Shown: positions 11,975 through 28,800 of the stretch, piece by piece | Numbering within the stretch: position 1 is the first letter of the stretch | How the letters are laid out: each line of letters begins with the position of its first letter | From: Cercis canadensis | Lineage: Eukaryota > Streptophyta > Magnoliopsida > Fabales > Fabaceae | Direction: 5' to 3' | DNA length: 64,000 nucleotides | NCBI GenBank assembly: GCA_003255065.1 | Contig: QAOA01004253.1 | Span: forward strand, 185,863-249,862 | Translations under genes and position numbers: made by a program | Notes under the pieces: model-generated | The model's database searches: none | Told to the model about the DNA's origin: nothing | Seen by the model: the letters and a program-made list of their open reading frames with translations, nothing else

Positions 11975-13184
11975 CATGCATAATCAGCAAAATAATATCA
12001 AAGGATTCAATAGTTGCACTAATAAAAATCACAATCTACAAGAAATGATTCATTGGAATAAATATGAAATGTCTTACATCTGATATCAGTAGATCCCCAA
12101 CCAATTTAAATATATTTATTTTTCATGAACAAAGTTTTTTTTTTTTTAAGATATTTAATTTGTAAAACAAAATTTTTAATCAGAAATTCTGCAAAAGATT
12201 TTGAAAAGCATGCATATTTTAACGAAAAAAGAGTAATAAATAATACTTAATATTTACTATGTATATAGACCATCCTTTTTCCCCTAGCAAGTAATGATAG
12301 TCAAAACTCATCCTGTCCTTGACTACTTCGTTATAAAACTCATCCTTTCCAAGTTGGCATCCTCCGCAGACTTAACATCCGTGGTTTTCTTGAGCACCTC
12401 TTAATTAAATGTTTTGGTAATTTTGCGTATATCAAGAATGGCTTGATTAGACCAAACTACTTATGGTGGAGTAGTATTGAGGATATCTTCAAGGCATGCA
12501 GGTTTCGTATTTGAATATAAAGTCATAGCAAAATTATTTAAAATAACACGAGAAAAAAACCAATTTGACTAGAGCTATTTAAGCTTAAATTGACATCCTA
12601 TGAATAAACATAAAAGAGATTTTTATTGTTTGACAATTCAAAATTTCCCTATTATTTTATATGTTTGATTTCCTTTCATCAAATATTAGGTTTTGCAGTC
12701 AAAGAAAATGACAAGTTGTTTTCCATTAGCCAAAGGTAGATTTTTTTTTTTTTGGTGGACTCTATCCAGCCTCACCAATATAGGTGGGATAAAAATGGAA
12801 TAACAATTTTATTGGGAGTTTGGAGCATAACCAACTTTTGATTTTGGTACTATCGTGGAAATCTAGAAAAACTGAGTCATACAGTTTGGGTTTCATCTTG
12901 AAATTGTTGACGTAATTTGAATTTAACAAGATCAAAAGAAAACAACATCTGTTTTTTGGTATGTTTTTTGTATTGCTCCGTTTATTTATTTTACAAGGAA
13001 CTAATTTTTCTAGCACATACTGTGTGACTCAATTTTTCAAGATTTTCACAATAGTACCAAAATCAAAAGTTTATTTTGCTCCAAACTCTTAATAAAATGA
13101 TTTTTTTTTTTTTTCGTTTTTACCCCACCCACCCATATGGGTGAGGTAGGATAACAACCTCCTTTTTTATAAGATAAGGAAGTT

Positions 13185-13232
<48 letters not shown>

Positions 13233-13355
13233 TTGAAGTGGACTTTTATTATAGTTATAGCTGTCGAAGGTTAATAAGTCAAATCTGGCGTCTAAACATG
13301 TATACTGCCTCCTCTATATATATATGGGCAAAAACAAAGGTACCTCCAGTAAATT
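11975..13355 (+). promoter_or_regulatory. Upstream region of the beta-glucosidase gene
   Basis: Homologous to 5541-6433, so the shared blocks mark an ancestral promoter of about 0.9 kb. A TATA-like CTATATATATAT lies at about 13314-13325, some 35 bp before the ATG, implying a very short 5' leader. A foldback MITE (12738-13160) and a long TA microsatellite (about 13189-13230) have been added between distal and proximal parts in this copy only. Confidence 0.7.
12738..13160. mobile_element. Foldback MITE in the beta-glucosidase promoter
   Basis: The two ends are inverted repeats of about 110 bp: the left arm contains 'gagtttggagca' and 'cttttgattttggtactat', and the reverse complement of the right arm contains the same strings with few changes. 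The other promoter copy (5541-6433) lacks this block at the matching position, which defines it as an insertion. It has no coding capacity. A related sequence lies in intron 8 of the gene (about 17720-18110). Confidence 0.8.
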
Positions 13356-19468
<6,113 letters not shown>

Positions 19469-20091
19469 ACCTACTTATGTTGATTCCCAATAAAAATAAT
19501 AGCATGAAAATAATTGATCCTACGTACCTCAAATAATTATGCAAGTTCTATTTGTCAAACATTGTTGGCATGTAATAAATCTTTCTTAATTGGTTAATTT
19601 TCAGACTTCAGTTGCTTTCATTTATGCTTTTGAAAATGTAGGCAGCTTTACATCTATTACTGTGGCTTGTTGACTACTTACTACTTTATTTCTTCTTTAA
19701 TGAATTTCTAATTTCACCCCGAAAAAGAAAATTTAAAAAAGACTAGAGGCAAGAATCAAGAGTTATATTTATATATTCAAGTCATCATGTAATTCCTACG
19801 CTTCTTTATTTTTTTACTTTGAAAAAGTTGTCCATCTAGAATATAGCGAAAGAGTGGACCAGTCCAAGTGCAGGAATACATAAAAACAAACGGTACTTTA
19901 TTTCGTGCGTGGAAATTAAAGTTCATGTTCATTCACAAGTGAACTGATTTAGATTGCAAACAGAGAAGAAAGAGCTTTCAGAATCATGAGAACCTCTGTC
20001 TTCCTTTCTCTTCTTCGTAAATAGCTTGCCGAATCATGAAAACCTCTATCTTCCTTTCTCTTCTTCGTTTTCTCATGAATGCAATTTAATG
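19469..20091. other. 3' flank of beta-glucosidase and possible disrupted gene start
   Basis: Possible poly-A signals AATAAA occur near 19489 and 19575. At about 19981-20070 a 51-bp unit is tandemly duplicated; each copy holds an ATG followed by codons for a short hydrophobic stretch (M-R/K-T-S-V/I-F-L-S-L-L-R), like the beginning of a signal peptide. The SIRE-type element begins at 20097, so any gene starting here is cut off. Confidence 0.4.
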
Positions 20092-20096
20092 TATTT

Positions 20097-21256
20097 TGAG
20101 AGTTACAGGAAATACTCCTAGAGGTGGTGAATAGGAGTTTTAAAAAAATTTAAGCTAATTTGATTTTAAACAGAACTTGTACAAAGATATAAATAGTACG
20201 AGAACTAGTTCTGGAATATATGAACTAGTTCTAGAACAGAATAGATGAACACAGTAAATTCAAATCCAGCTTAACCAACGAATAACACCAACATAGCAAC
20301 CCAAAAAATCATACTAATTCATCACAAACAAAACTGAACTTTAAATAAGCATATGAAATCAAAAAATAAGAGAGGTGAGTAAAGAAAATCTTAGCCAAGA
20401 ATTTATAGTGGTTCAGCACTAAGGCCTATATACACTTCTCCCAATGCTTGAGGTTCAACTAAACCGAGTTTAACTTTTTCAAGTTTCTCCAATCTTTTAC
20501 AACCATGGCTTCTCTCCAAAGCTTACCAAGAACTTTCTCCTTCTAGCACAACTGCTAGTCTGCTAGAAGTAGCTTACAGATTTCCTACTGAAATCTGAAG
20601 TATAAAACACTTAGAAAAAATTTAAGCTCCATTAACATTTTCTCTCTCTCTCAGAGAAGAGTACATGAGGAAGAAGAAGCAGAGTCTAGAAATTCGCATG
20701 AAAGAGAATATCAATTCTCTCTCTCTAAGTCTAAGTCTTTCTTCTTACTATTTTTTTTTTACTTCTTGCCTTCTGAAGATTTGAGATCTCTTTCTCAGGA
20801 GGAATAGCACCATCACATGAAGGACAATAGAAGCCATTGATTTAGGGACATGTGTCACACCATGATGAAAAGGAATTCCACTATCTATTTCTTTTGTCTT
20901 TCAGTGACAAAAAGAAGTTATTTTTTACTAACTTCCCTTGAAAGGTGGATCTACAACAGCTCCCAATATGAGAAAGCTTTCTTCACAAGCTGAGTTGACT
21001 TTCTGACATGCTTAGAATAAGCTTACACATTCCAAAGTCTTCACACAGCTAGATCCATGTCAGCATCATTGATTATTTGACCTCAGAAGAATGAATAAAC
21101 TGGTTTAAGAACTAGTTCTTACACAGAGGTAGAACCAGTTCTCAACTTTCCTTGCTAACTTGTTCTAAGAAAAACACTAAGCTGAAACACAAGTTAGAAT
21201 AATTAAAGTCATTTGTTATCATCAAAAAAAAAATTAGATAATTGTGGAGCTGACGA
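20097..21256 (-). repeat. 3' LTR of the SIRE-type element
   Basis: About 1160 bp. On the plus strand it starts TGAGAGTTACAGG and ends GAGCTGACGA (element start TC, decayed from TG). It contains several copies of the palindrome GAACTAGTTC and its variants near both ends, and matches 28801-31458 outside the nested insert and the solo LTR at 60437-61565. Confidence 0.92.
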
Positions 21257-21916
21257 TCTCCCCCTTTTTGATGATGACAAATGACTAATTAAGGGAAATC
21301 TCCCTTGAATATGTGCACACTTTAGAACTAGTTTTGAAATTAGTTCTTAAAGCAGTTTTCAAAATAAATTTTAAGAGTAGGGAGTTTTCTAGCTGAGTTT
21401 AACAAAATAAATAATAACAATTCAACCAGAATATCTCAGATTTCTCCTCCTTTGTCATGATAAAAAAGACAAAGGAGAGTTATCAAAAAAAACATAGATA
21501 TCAATAGCAAAACAAACATTAGAAAAGATACTAAAAAAGGATCATAAAATATTGTTTTGATCACCAAAACAAACAAACTAGGACCAATGCACAATGCATG
21601 ATATGCAACAACATAAAGTAAAAAACATATAAAGGTAGGTAATAGGAAAAATACTAAATATGCAACTAAAACCTTGATAGAGAGAACCAGAAATAAAGTC
21701 CTAAGAGGAAGATGACTTAGAAGATTTAAGAGCTGCCAAATTTTCCTTAGTGATAACCAATTATTTCTCAACTACAGCCAAGTGAGCAGAACATTCAAAA
21801 CTTAAAGTCTAAAAGTAGTTAAGCCACCTTCCAATTTGATTGGCCAATTCTTCAGGATTTATAGAAGCAATCAATTCCACATGATCAACCCGTTGGGAAG
21901 GAGGAACTAGTTTGGC

Positions 21917-23383
21917 TTAAGGTTTATGCTTCTTGGAAGGCTTGGAAGAATTGGTTGGAGCAAGAGCATGCTTCTTGGTTTGAGCAAACTTAGAACTTTC
22001 ATATGGATCTTCAATTGGTTTAGATATAGGAAGAACTCGTTTAAGAACCAATTTAGGGGGAAAATGATCTATAGAGAACAGGGACAGGTCTACTTTGAAG
22101 AGCTTGTAGATTTTAACAACTAGCATGCCATATGGTAAACTAGTTTTAGTCCTAGTTCCCTTAACAGTTAAAGCCATAGTGATATAGAACATACAAATCA
22201 GGTGTAGAGAAGTCACTGTGACTGCCAAGCCGGTGTAATAATTGAGTAGTAACTAGTTTAGCTAGGGTTCTAGTTACAAAATCAAAGTAATGAATTGATG
22301 GAGGTTTGCCTTGGCCTTTGAATTCAGGAAAATCACAGATGGATGACATTGCATCATCATAAGAAATCATATCGGAAGGCTAGATCTTTTGCACATATCT
22401 AGTATCCCCTTTAAGAAGCATTTTTAGCAAACCCGTCAATACCCTATCAATTAAGAAAATTTCAACCCCAGCCACATGATTTCAGATAAATTAAACCAAT
22501 ATTAGAACCTTGTAAGGATTGCAAGTGAGCATAGAAAAGGAGAATTACCTTAGAATACACAGGTTCATTGAGCTTAAGCATTGCAGACCATCCCATATTG
22601 GCAAAAATCTCTTTAACAACCTTAGTAGAAGAAGAACTAGATTCCCATAAAATCAAGTAACCAAGTGCTATTGATCTACTAGTATATAGACTATTGAACC
22701 TTTTTTCAGCAGCAACATTCTCAAATAAAGTAACATATTTCCTTTGAGTTTAGGCTTTTACCCTTGGAGAAAATACTGTCTTGCAGGCCTTCATTTTGAA
22801 TTTCCTTGAAGAACCAGAAGGTACAAATGAAGGAGTTGGCATAGACTAAGATTCAGTTCAATGTTCTGAGACATTTTATGGTTCTCATTCTACATTAGTA
22901 GCAGAGGGAGACTTAGTTTGAGGTTGTGGCTCAATGGCAGAAGAAGGTTGAGACTCATGCTCTAATTTAGGTGCAGAAGAACTGGATTCTGGAATAGCTG
23001 GTTTCTCAGAAGCAGATGAGGAAGAAGGGTAAGGTAAGGGAGGTATAACAGGAGATTTATGTGGAGAAGAAGTGGGTATTGGTGACAAAGGTGGAGAGCA
23101 CGATGGAGAGGAAGTGTGAGATGAAGAAGGGGCTTCAAGAAATAACAGAGGGACCAATTTCTTAGTAATTGGAACATTAATTGAAGGAAAAGAGGAGCCC
23201 TTGAATTGGGACTAAGAAAAAGGGATTGACATTTTACCTTTGCCCTTATTTGTCCTAGTAACAATATTCGTTAGAGGAGGATGAAGAATCCATAATGGCA
23301 ATAGGGTCTTCATGAGAATTTTGAGCTATGGCTTTTCCTTTGGATTTGGCCATCAAATGTTGGCTTGCTCTTCTCCTTCCCAT
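21917..23383 (-). pseudogene. Env-like third reading frame of the SIRE-type element
   Basis: It starts near ATG 23383 with a basic segment (MGRRRASQHL), passes through a Pro/Ser-rich stretch (about 23157-22885) and continues through a globular part (22656-22161) to a Lys-rich tail (about 21930). Its position between pol and the 3' LTR is where SIRE-type elements carry an env-like gene; the function of such frames is unsettled. Internal stops and frame changes break it into at least four pieces. I describe it by position and composition only and cannot confirm envelope function. Confidence 0.6.
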
Positions 23384-24023
23384 GACCTTAAATAAGAAAA
23401 ATCTTGCTGCATGAAGTGACAGTTGAGCAAAGAAAATGACACCACTAGAACCGGGATGAAGAATGTGGAGTGAAGAAAATTTGCAGAATTTTTAGGAGAG
23501 ATAGAAGTTAAGAGGTTTTAGGGAAAAATTTGAAATGGGAATAAGAACATGTGAAGCAGGGAAGGAAGAAATATCAAAACGAGGCGTTTTGACAGGGGAC
23601 ACAAAGGGCAGTTATTAAAACACACGTTTTGGCCAAAGGCCAGAAAATGTGTGCTGAAAATGAATGAAGGCCCAAAATGAAATTCTTTGAAACCAGCCCA
23701 CAGAACATATTTGAAATCTTTTTAAAGCAAAACCCAAGAGAATTAACCTAAAAGAAATAATTGAAGCCTTTTAAAATAAAAGGCCTAGTGAGATGAAGTT
23801 CTTTAAAAAATATGGTTAACCTAAGATAAAATAGGTTCAAATTAAGTAAAATTTGGGGAGAACATTTTTTTTCTAACATTTTTGATTTATGTGCCAACTT
23901 TTCAGAAACATACCAAGATGAATTGATTATTAACTAGCCTTAAGAAACTAACAAGACAAATAAAGATGGAAGAAATGATATGCATATGTACACACACACA
24001 AAATGCAAACAGAATGAATGCAA

Positions 24024-27000
24024 TCAAGACCAATGTATCATTCCTAGTTCATGTCTAAGAAAAAAGAATATTTCTTCAACTAGAGCTTTGGTGAAGATAT
24101 CAGCAATTTGATCTTCAGAACTAATAAAAGAAAGTTCAATATCTCCTTTCATGACATGATCTCTAAGAAAATGATGCTTTATGTCTAAATGTTTTGTTCT
24201 AGAGTGCTGAACTGGATTTCTAGCAATATTTATAGCACTTGTATTATCACACATCAAGGGATTTTGTCAAGAATTATATCATAGTCAATAAATTATTGCT
24301 TCATCTATAGCACTTGTGAACAACAAAGCCCAGTTGCCATGTACTCTACCTCAGCTATTGATTGAGCTACTGCATTCTGCTTCTTGGATTGCCAAGAAAC
24401 CAATGCACCTCCAAGAAATTGACATCATCCACTAGTGCTTTTGCAATCAAGCGACGACTAGCATAATTAGAATCAATATATGAAACTAGTTCAAAAGAAC
24501 TAGTTTTGCGAAACCACATACCAACATTCACAATGTTAATTAGATATCTGAATATTCTTTTAATAGAAGTCAAGTGTGATTCTGTAGGACAAACATGAAA
24601 TCTTGCACCAGCACATATAGAGAACAAAATGTTAGGCCTACTTGTTGTCAAATATAAAAGAGAACCAATCATCCCTCTATACCTTTTCTCACAAATTGGT
24701 TTACCTTTTTCATCCAAAACTAGTTTGGTGGTTGAGCTCATAGGAGTTGAAATACCTTCTGCATTATTCATACTGAACATTTTAAGTAGCTCTCAACTAT
24801 ACTTGGATTGATTGATAAAAATGCCATCAACAATCTACTTCACTTGAAGACCAAGGAAAACATTGAGCTCTCTCATCATGCTCATCTCAAATTCACTTTT
24901 CATTAGCTTCTCAAAATCCTTACACATCACATCATTAGAAGAACCAAAAATTATAACATCTACATAAATCTGAACAATGATAATATGATGAGAAACAATT
25001 TTTGTGAACAAAGTGGTATCTACTTTTCCTCTTGAGAAACCATTTCCCATAAGAAACTCATTAAGTCTATCATAGCAAGCTCTTCGAGCTTGTTTAAGAC
25101 CATAGAGAGCCTTAGACAGCTTATACACATAATTGAAAAAATCCAAATTTTCAAAGCTGGGGGGCTGCTTGACATAAACTTCTTCATTTATAAAGCCATT
25201 CAAAAATGCACTTTTCACATATATTTGAAAGATTTTAAAATTCTTGAAACAAACAAATGCAAGAAACATTCTTATTGCTTCTAATCTAGCTATAGAAACC
25301 AAAGTCTCCTTAAAGTCAATACCTTCTTGTTGATTGAAGCCTTGTACTACCAGTTGTGCTTTGTTTCTTACGATCTTTCCATCCTCATCTAGTTTATTCC
25401 TAAACACCCATCTTGTACCAATAATAGAATGGTCCTTTGGATGAGGAACTAGATCCCAGACTTTGTTTCTAACAAACTGGTTTAGCTTTTCTTGCATAGC
25501 CATGATCCGAGCCTCATTTTTTAAGGCTTCATTGATGTTTGAAGGCTTAGCAAAAGAGAGAAAGGCTAGATTGATGTACTTGTCCCTGAGTGAAGCTCTA
25601 GTACTGATTCCTCTATTTAAATCACCAATAACTTTTTCCATTGGATGAATTTTAGAGGTTCTGGTTTCTCTTGGAAGTGAATCTCTTGCATTTTGGTATA
25701 AAGCTTCTTCCTCAACTGGTTTTGGTATAGGCTCCTTGCTACTTTCTGCTCTAACAGGAATTTTGAAATTATCCTACAATAATTATGGTTCTTCAAGAGC
25801 ATTTGTGCTCAAGAGGGAATTAGACTCATCAAATACAACATGCATTCACTCTTCAACAATCAAAGTTCTTTTTTTGAACACCCAATATGTTTTGCTAGAC
25901 AAAGAATATCCCAAAAATATGCTCTTCTTTGATTTGGAATCAAACTTTCCTAGATGGTCTTTTCTATTATTCAGCACAAAACATTTACACCCAAATTCAT
26001 AAAAGTAACTTACATTGGGCTTTCTCCCTTTCCCTAGCTCATATGAGATTTTCTTTAAAATGAGTCTTATTAAGTACCTATTCAAAATATAGCATGTTGT
26101 GTTTATAGCTTCAGCCCAAAAGTATTTTGGCAAATCATTTTCACATAACATTGTTTTGCCCATCTCAACAAGAGTCCTATTTTTCCTCTCAACCACACCA
26201 TTTCCTCTCAACAAGAGAAATTATGGTGGATTCGTGAATATTGAGAAACCCTTTTCATTTTGAACCTTTTTGTTAAATTTTCAAAGACGGCAAAAGTATC
26301 ATCTTTATGAGCTAGGAAGAATACCCAAGTAAACATTGAATAATCATCGACAATGACTAAACCATACTTCTTGCCATTTAAGCTTAATGTGGGAGCTAGT
26401 CCAAATAAATCTATATGTAGTAGTTGAAGTGACCTAGAAGTTGACAAGTCTTTCTTAGAATTGAAAGAGGATTTGATTTTCTTACCCTGCTCACCTGCAA
26501 TGCAAATCTTATCCTTTTCAAAAATTAGTTTAAGAAGACCTGTAACTAGTTCTTTCTTTGAAAGCTTGGCAACTAATTTTAAATTAGCATGGCCAAGTCT
26601 CCTGTGCTACAACTAGGAACTACTACTTTGAGAAGCAAAATAGGTTTCATTTTTGAAATCCAAGGATTCTTTTGACACAGTATACACATTAGAACTTCTT
26701 TGCCCAACAAAGAGAATATCATCAAAAAATTTATCATGAATGATGCAATGAGATGCTTCAAAGATAATCCTATGACCTTTATCACACAATTGATTGATGC
26801 TTAACAAGTTATACATTAAACCTTTCACAAAATACACTTCGTCAATCTAACGAGAAGGGGTTATGTTGATTTTACATATTCCTACTATTCTATCTCTGCT
26901 GTTATCACCAAAAGTAACTACTCCCAAGTCCTCCATGTCAATGGAAATGAACTTTGAATAGTCTCCTGTCATATACCTAGAGCAGCCACTGTCAAGATAC

Positions 27001-27035
27001 CAACAATCACTTTTGGCTTGATAACACACCTGCAA
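24024..27035 (-). pseudogene. Pol of the SIRE-type Copia element (protease, integrase, RT, RNase H)
   Basis: In minus-strand order: protease (27035-26847) with intact DSG in WYLDSGCSRYMTGD; GAG-pre-integrase (26837-26600); integrase core in two frames (26447-26208 and 26214-25846), with a GNGVVERKNRTL motif near 26205; reverse transcriptase (25641-24835, 268 codons open); RNase H (24780-24024) ending with DNTSAINIARNP and KHLDIKHHFLRD. The reverse-transcriptase catalytic box reads YVDV instead of YVDD near 24960, losing the second aspartate. Frame breaks occur between most domains, so the polyprotein cannot be made as is. Confidence 0.88.
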
Positions 27036-27477
27036 GAAGGTTAGACAAATTTAGGTACCCAAACTTCTTTGGGTCTTTTGAAGTTAGCAGTAGTTTTGCC
27101 TTTAGGCATCCATATCATTTTTCTAGCAGCACATCATTTTTTATAGGAGTAGGCATTAGGAAAGTGTCCTAAATATCCATAGTAAAAGCAAGTTCCACTA
27201 GAGAATGAGTGTGAGGAAGAGGCTTTGACAAATGAATTTTTAAAATTCTTTAAAGGATTAGGTTGAGAATAACCTAAACTAGTTCTGTCTTGACCTATCC
27301 TCTGTCTCCGTAGCAAAGAATCTAGATTATCTCTGCCTTAAACAAACTTAGCTAGATCTTTGGATAGTTCAACAACTTTTCCTTTCAACTTGTCATTTTC
27401 ATCCATGACAGAGGTAGTAAGACAATTTTTTTTTTAAAGAATATCATTCTAATGCTATAAGATTTTAAGTTTATCAA

Positions 27478-28713
27478 CTAAAGCAAATTGTTTTTCTTAA
27501 GTCCTTCTATCACATTAATTTGATCTTTTATGATTTTCTTGAGAGCAGCGATTTTTGCAAGTCTTTTCTCATAATCAAAAGACAAATCATCAAAATCATG
27601 ACTCAATTCATCATAGGTAGGAAGTAGTTCAAGATCTAGATTACTTACCTCATGCTTCTCACCACTTTCTTCACTAATAGCCATCAAGCAGAAGTTGACA
27701 ATGTTTTCCTCATCAACATCTTCACTATTGAAGGTTGAACCTTCATCACTCCAAGTAGCCATCATTGCCTTCTTTTTGCCCTTTTTGAAGTATTTTTTTC
27801 TTCTTGAGATTTGGACATTTAGGTTTAATGTGTCTTGGCTTTTTGCATTTATAGCAAATGATAGGTTCCTTGTGATTTTCTCCTCTCTTGAAATTTTTTG
27901 TTCCTTTAGATTGAAATATTTTTTTCTCTTTTCTTCTCTTCATCAATCAAAAACTCTTCTAGTAACTAGAGCTACATCGTCATCACTCAAAACTAGTTCT
28001 TCTTGAGTACTAGTTTCTGAAGCTGTGGAAGTGAGAGCAAAACTCTTTTTTCTTTCTACAGCTATGGCCTTCTTTTGTAAGACCATCATCTGATTTGATT
28101 CCAAAGTACCTCTAAATGAATCAATTGTTAGTTCATGGGTTTTAGAATACTGCAGCAGAAGAGTAACTTTGGAATCCCATTTATCAATTAGGCACCTCAA
28201 GATCTTTTTGACTTGTTCTTTTTTAGAATAGACTCTTAAAAGACCTTTGAGACTATTGACGATGCTTAAAAAACGAGCAAATGAGGATTCCAAAGGTTCA
28301 TCTTAAAACATATGGAACATTTCATATTCAGTAGAGTAAATGTCAATTTTAGCCTCTTCGACATGGCTTGTTCCTTCATGAATGGTAGCAAGTCTATCCC
28401 ACATTTCCTTTGCAGTGTTGCGAGAAACAATATTCTCATATTGTTTGTAGATACAACACACAATATTGTATCTGACTTTAGAATTGAGAGTGAATTTGAG
28501 CTTATCTCTAGCAGTGAATTCATGTTCTTATTTTGGAACAGTAGCTCCATTCACCATTTTAGTGGGAGGTGTAAGACCATTTCTGACTACATGCCAAACT
28601 TCATAGTCAATTGACTCAATATACATTTCCAAGCGATGTTTCCAGTAAAAGTAATTTTCTCCATTGAAAAATGGTGGTTTGTGAGATGAATGAGATTCAT
28701 TGGGGTCATTCAT
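27478..28713 (-). pseudogene. Gag of the SIRE-type Copia element
   Basis: The ATG at 28713 follows the primer site by about 70 bp. The first block (28713-28530) has the FNGENYFYWKHRLEMYI signature of Copia gag; the capsid-like body continues through 27943. A zinc knuckle CX2CX4HX4C (CYKCKKPRHIKPKC) lies near 27835-27880, then an acidic and coiled-coil-like tail (27765-27478). Stops near 28528 and 28303 and a frameshift near 27945 break the frame. Confidence 0.85.
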
Positions 28714-28784
28714 GGTACCTACAACACAATAATCCGGACCTTTAGCTCTTGGTTAGTTAAATTAGCAAAGAAAGAGTGAGCACC

Positions 28785-28798
28785 TTGCTCTGATACCA
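28785..28798 (-). other. Primer binding site of the SIRE-type element
   Basis: On the minus strand TGGTATCAGAGCAA, two bases from the 5' LTR end at 28801; complementary to initiator tRNA-Met. Confidence 0.9.
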
Positions 28799-28800
28799 AT

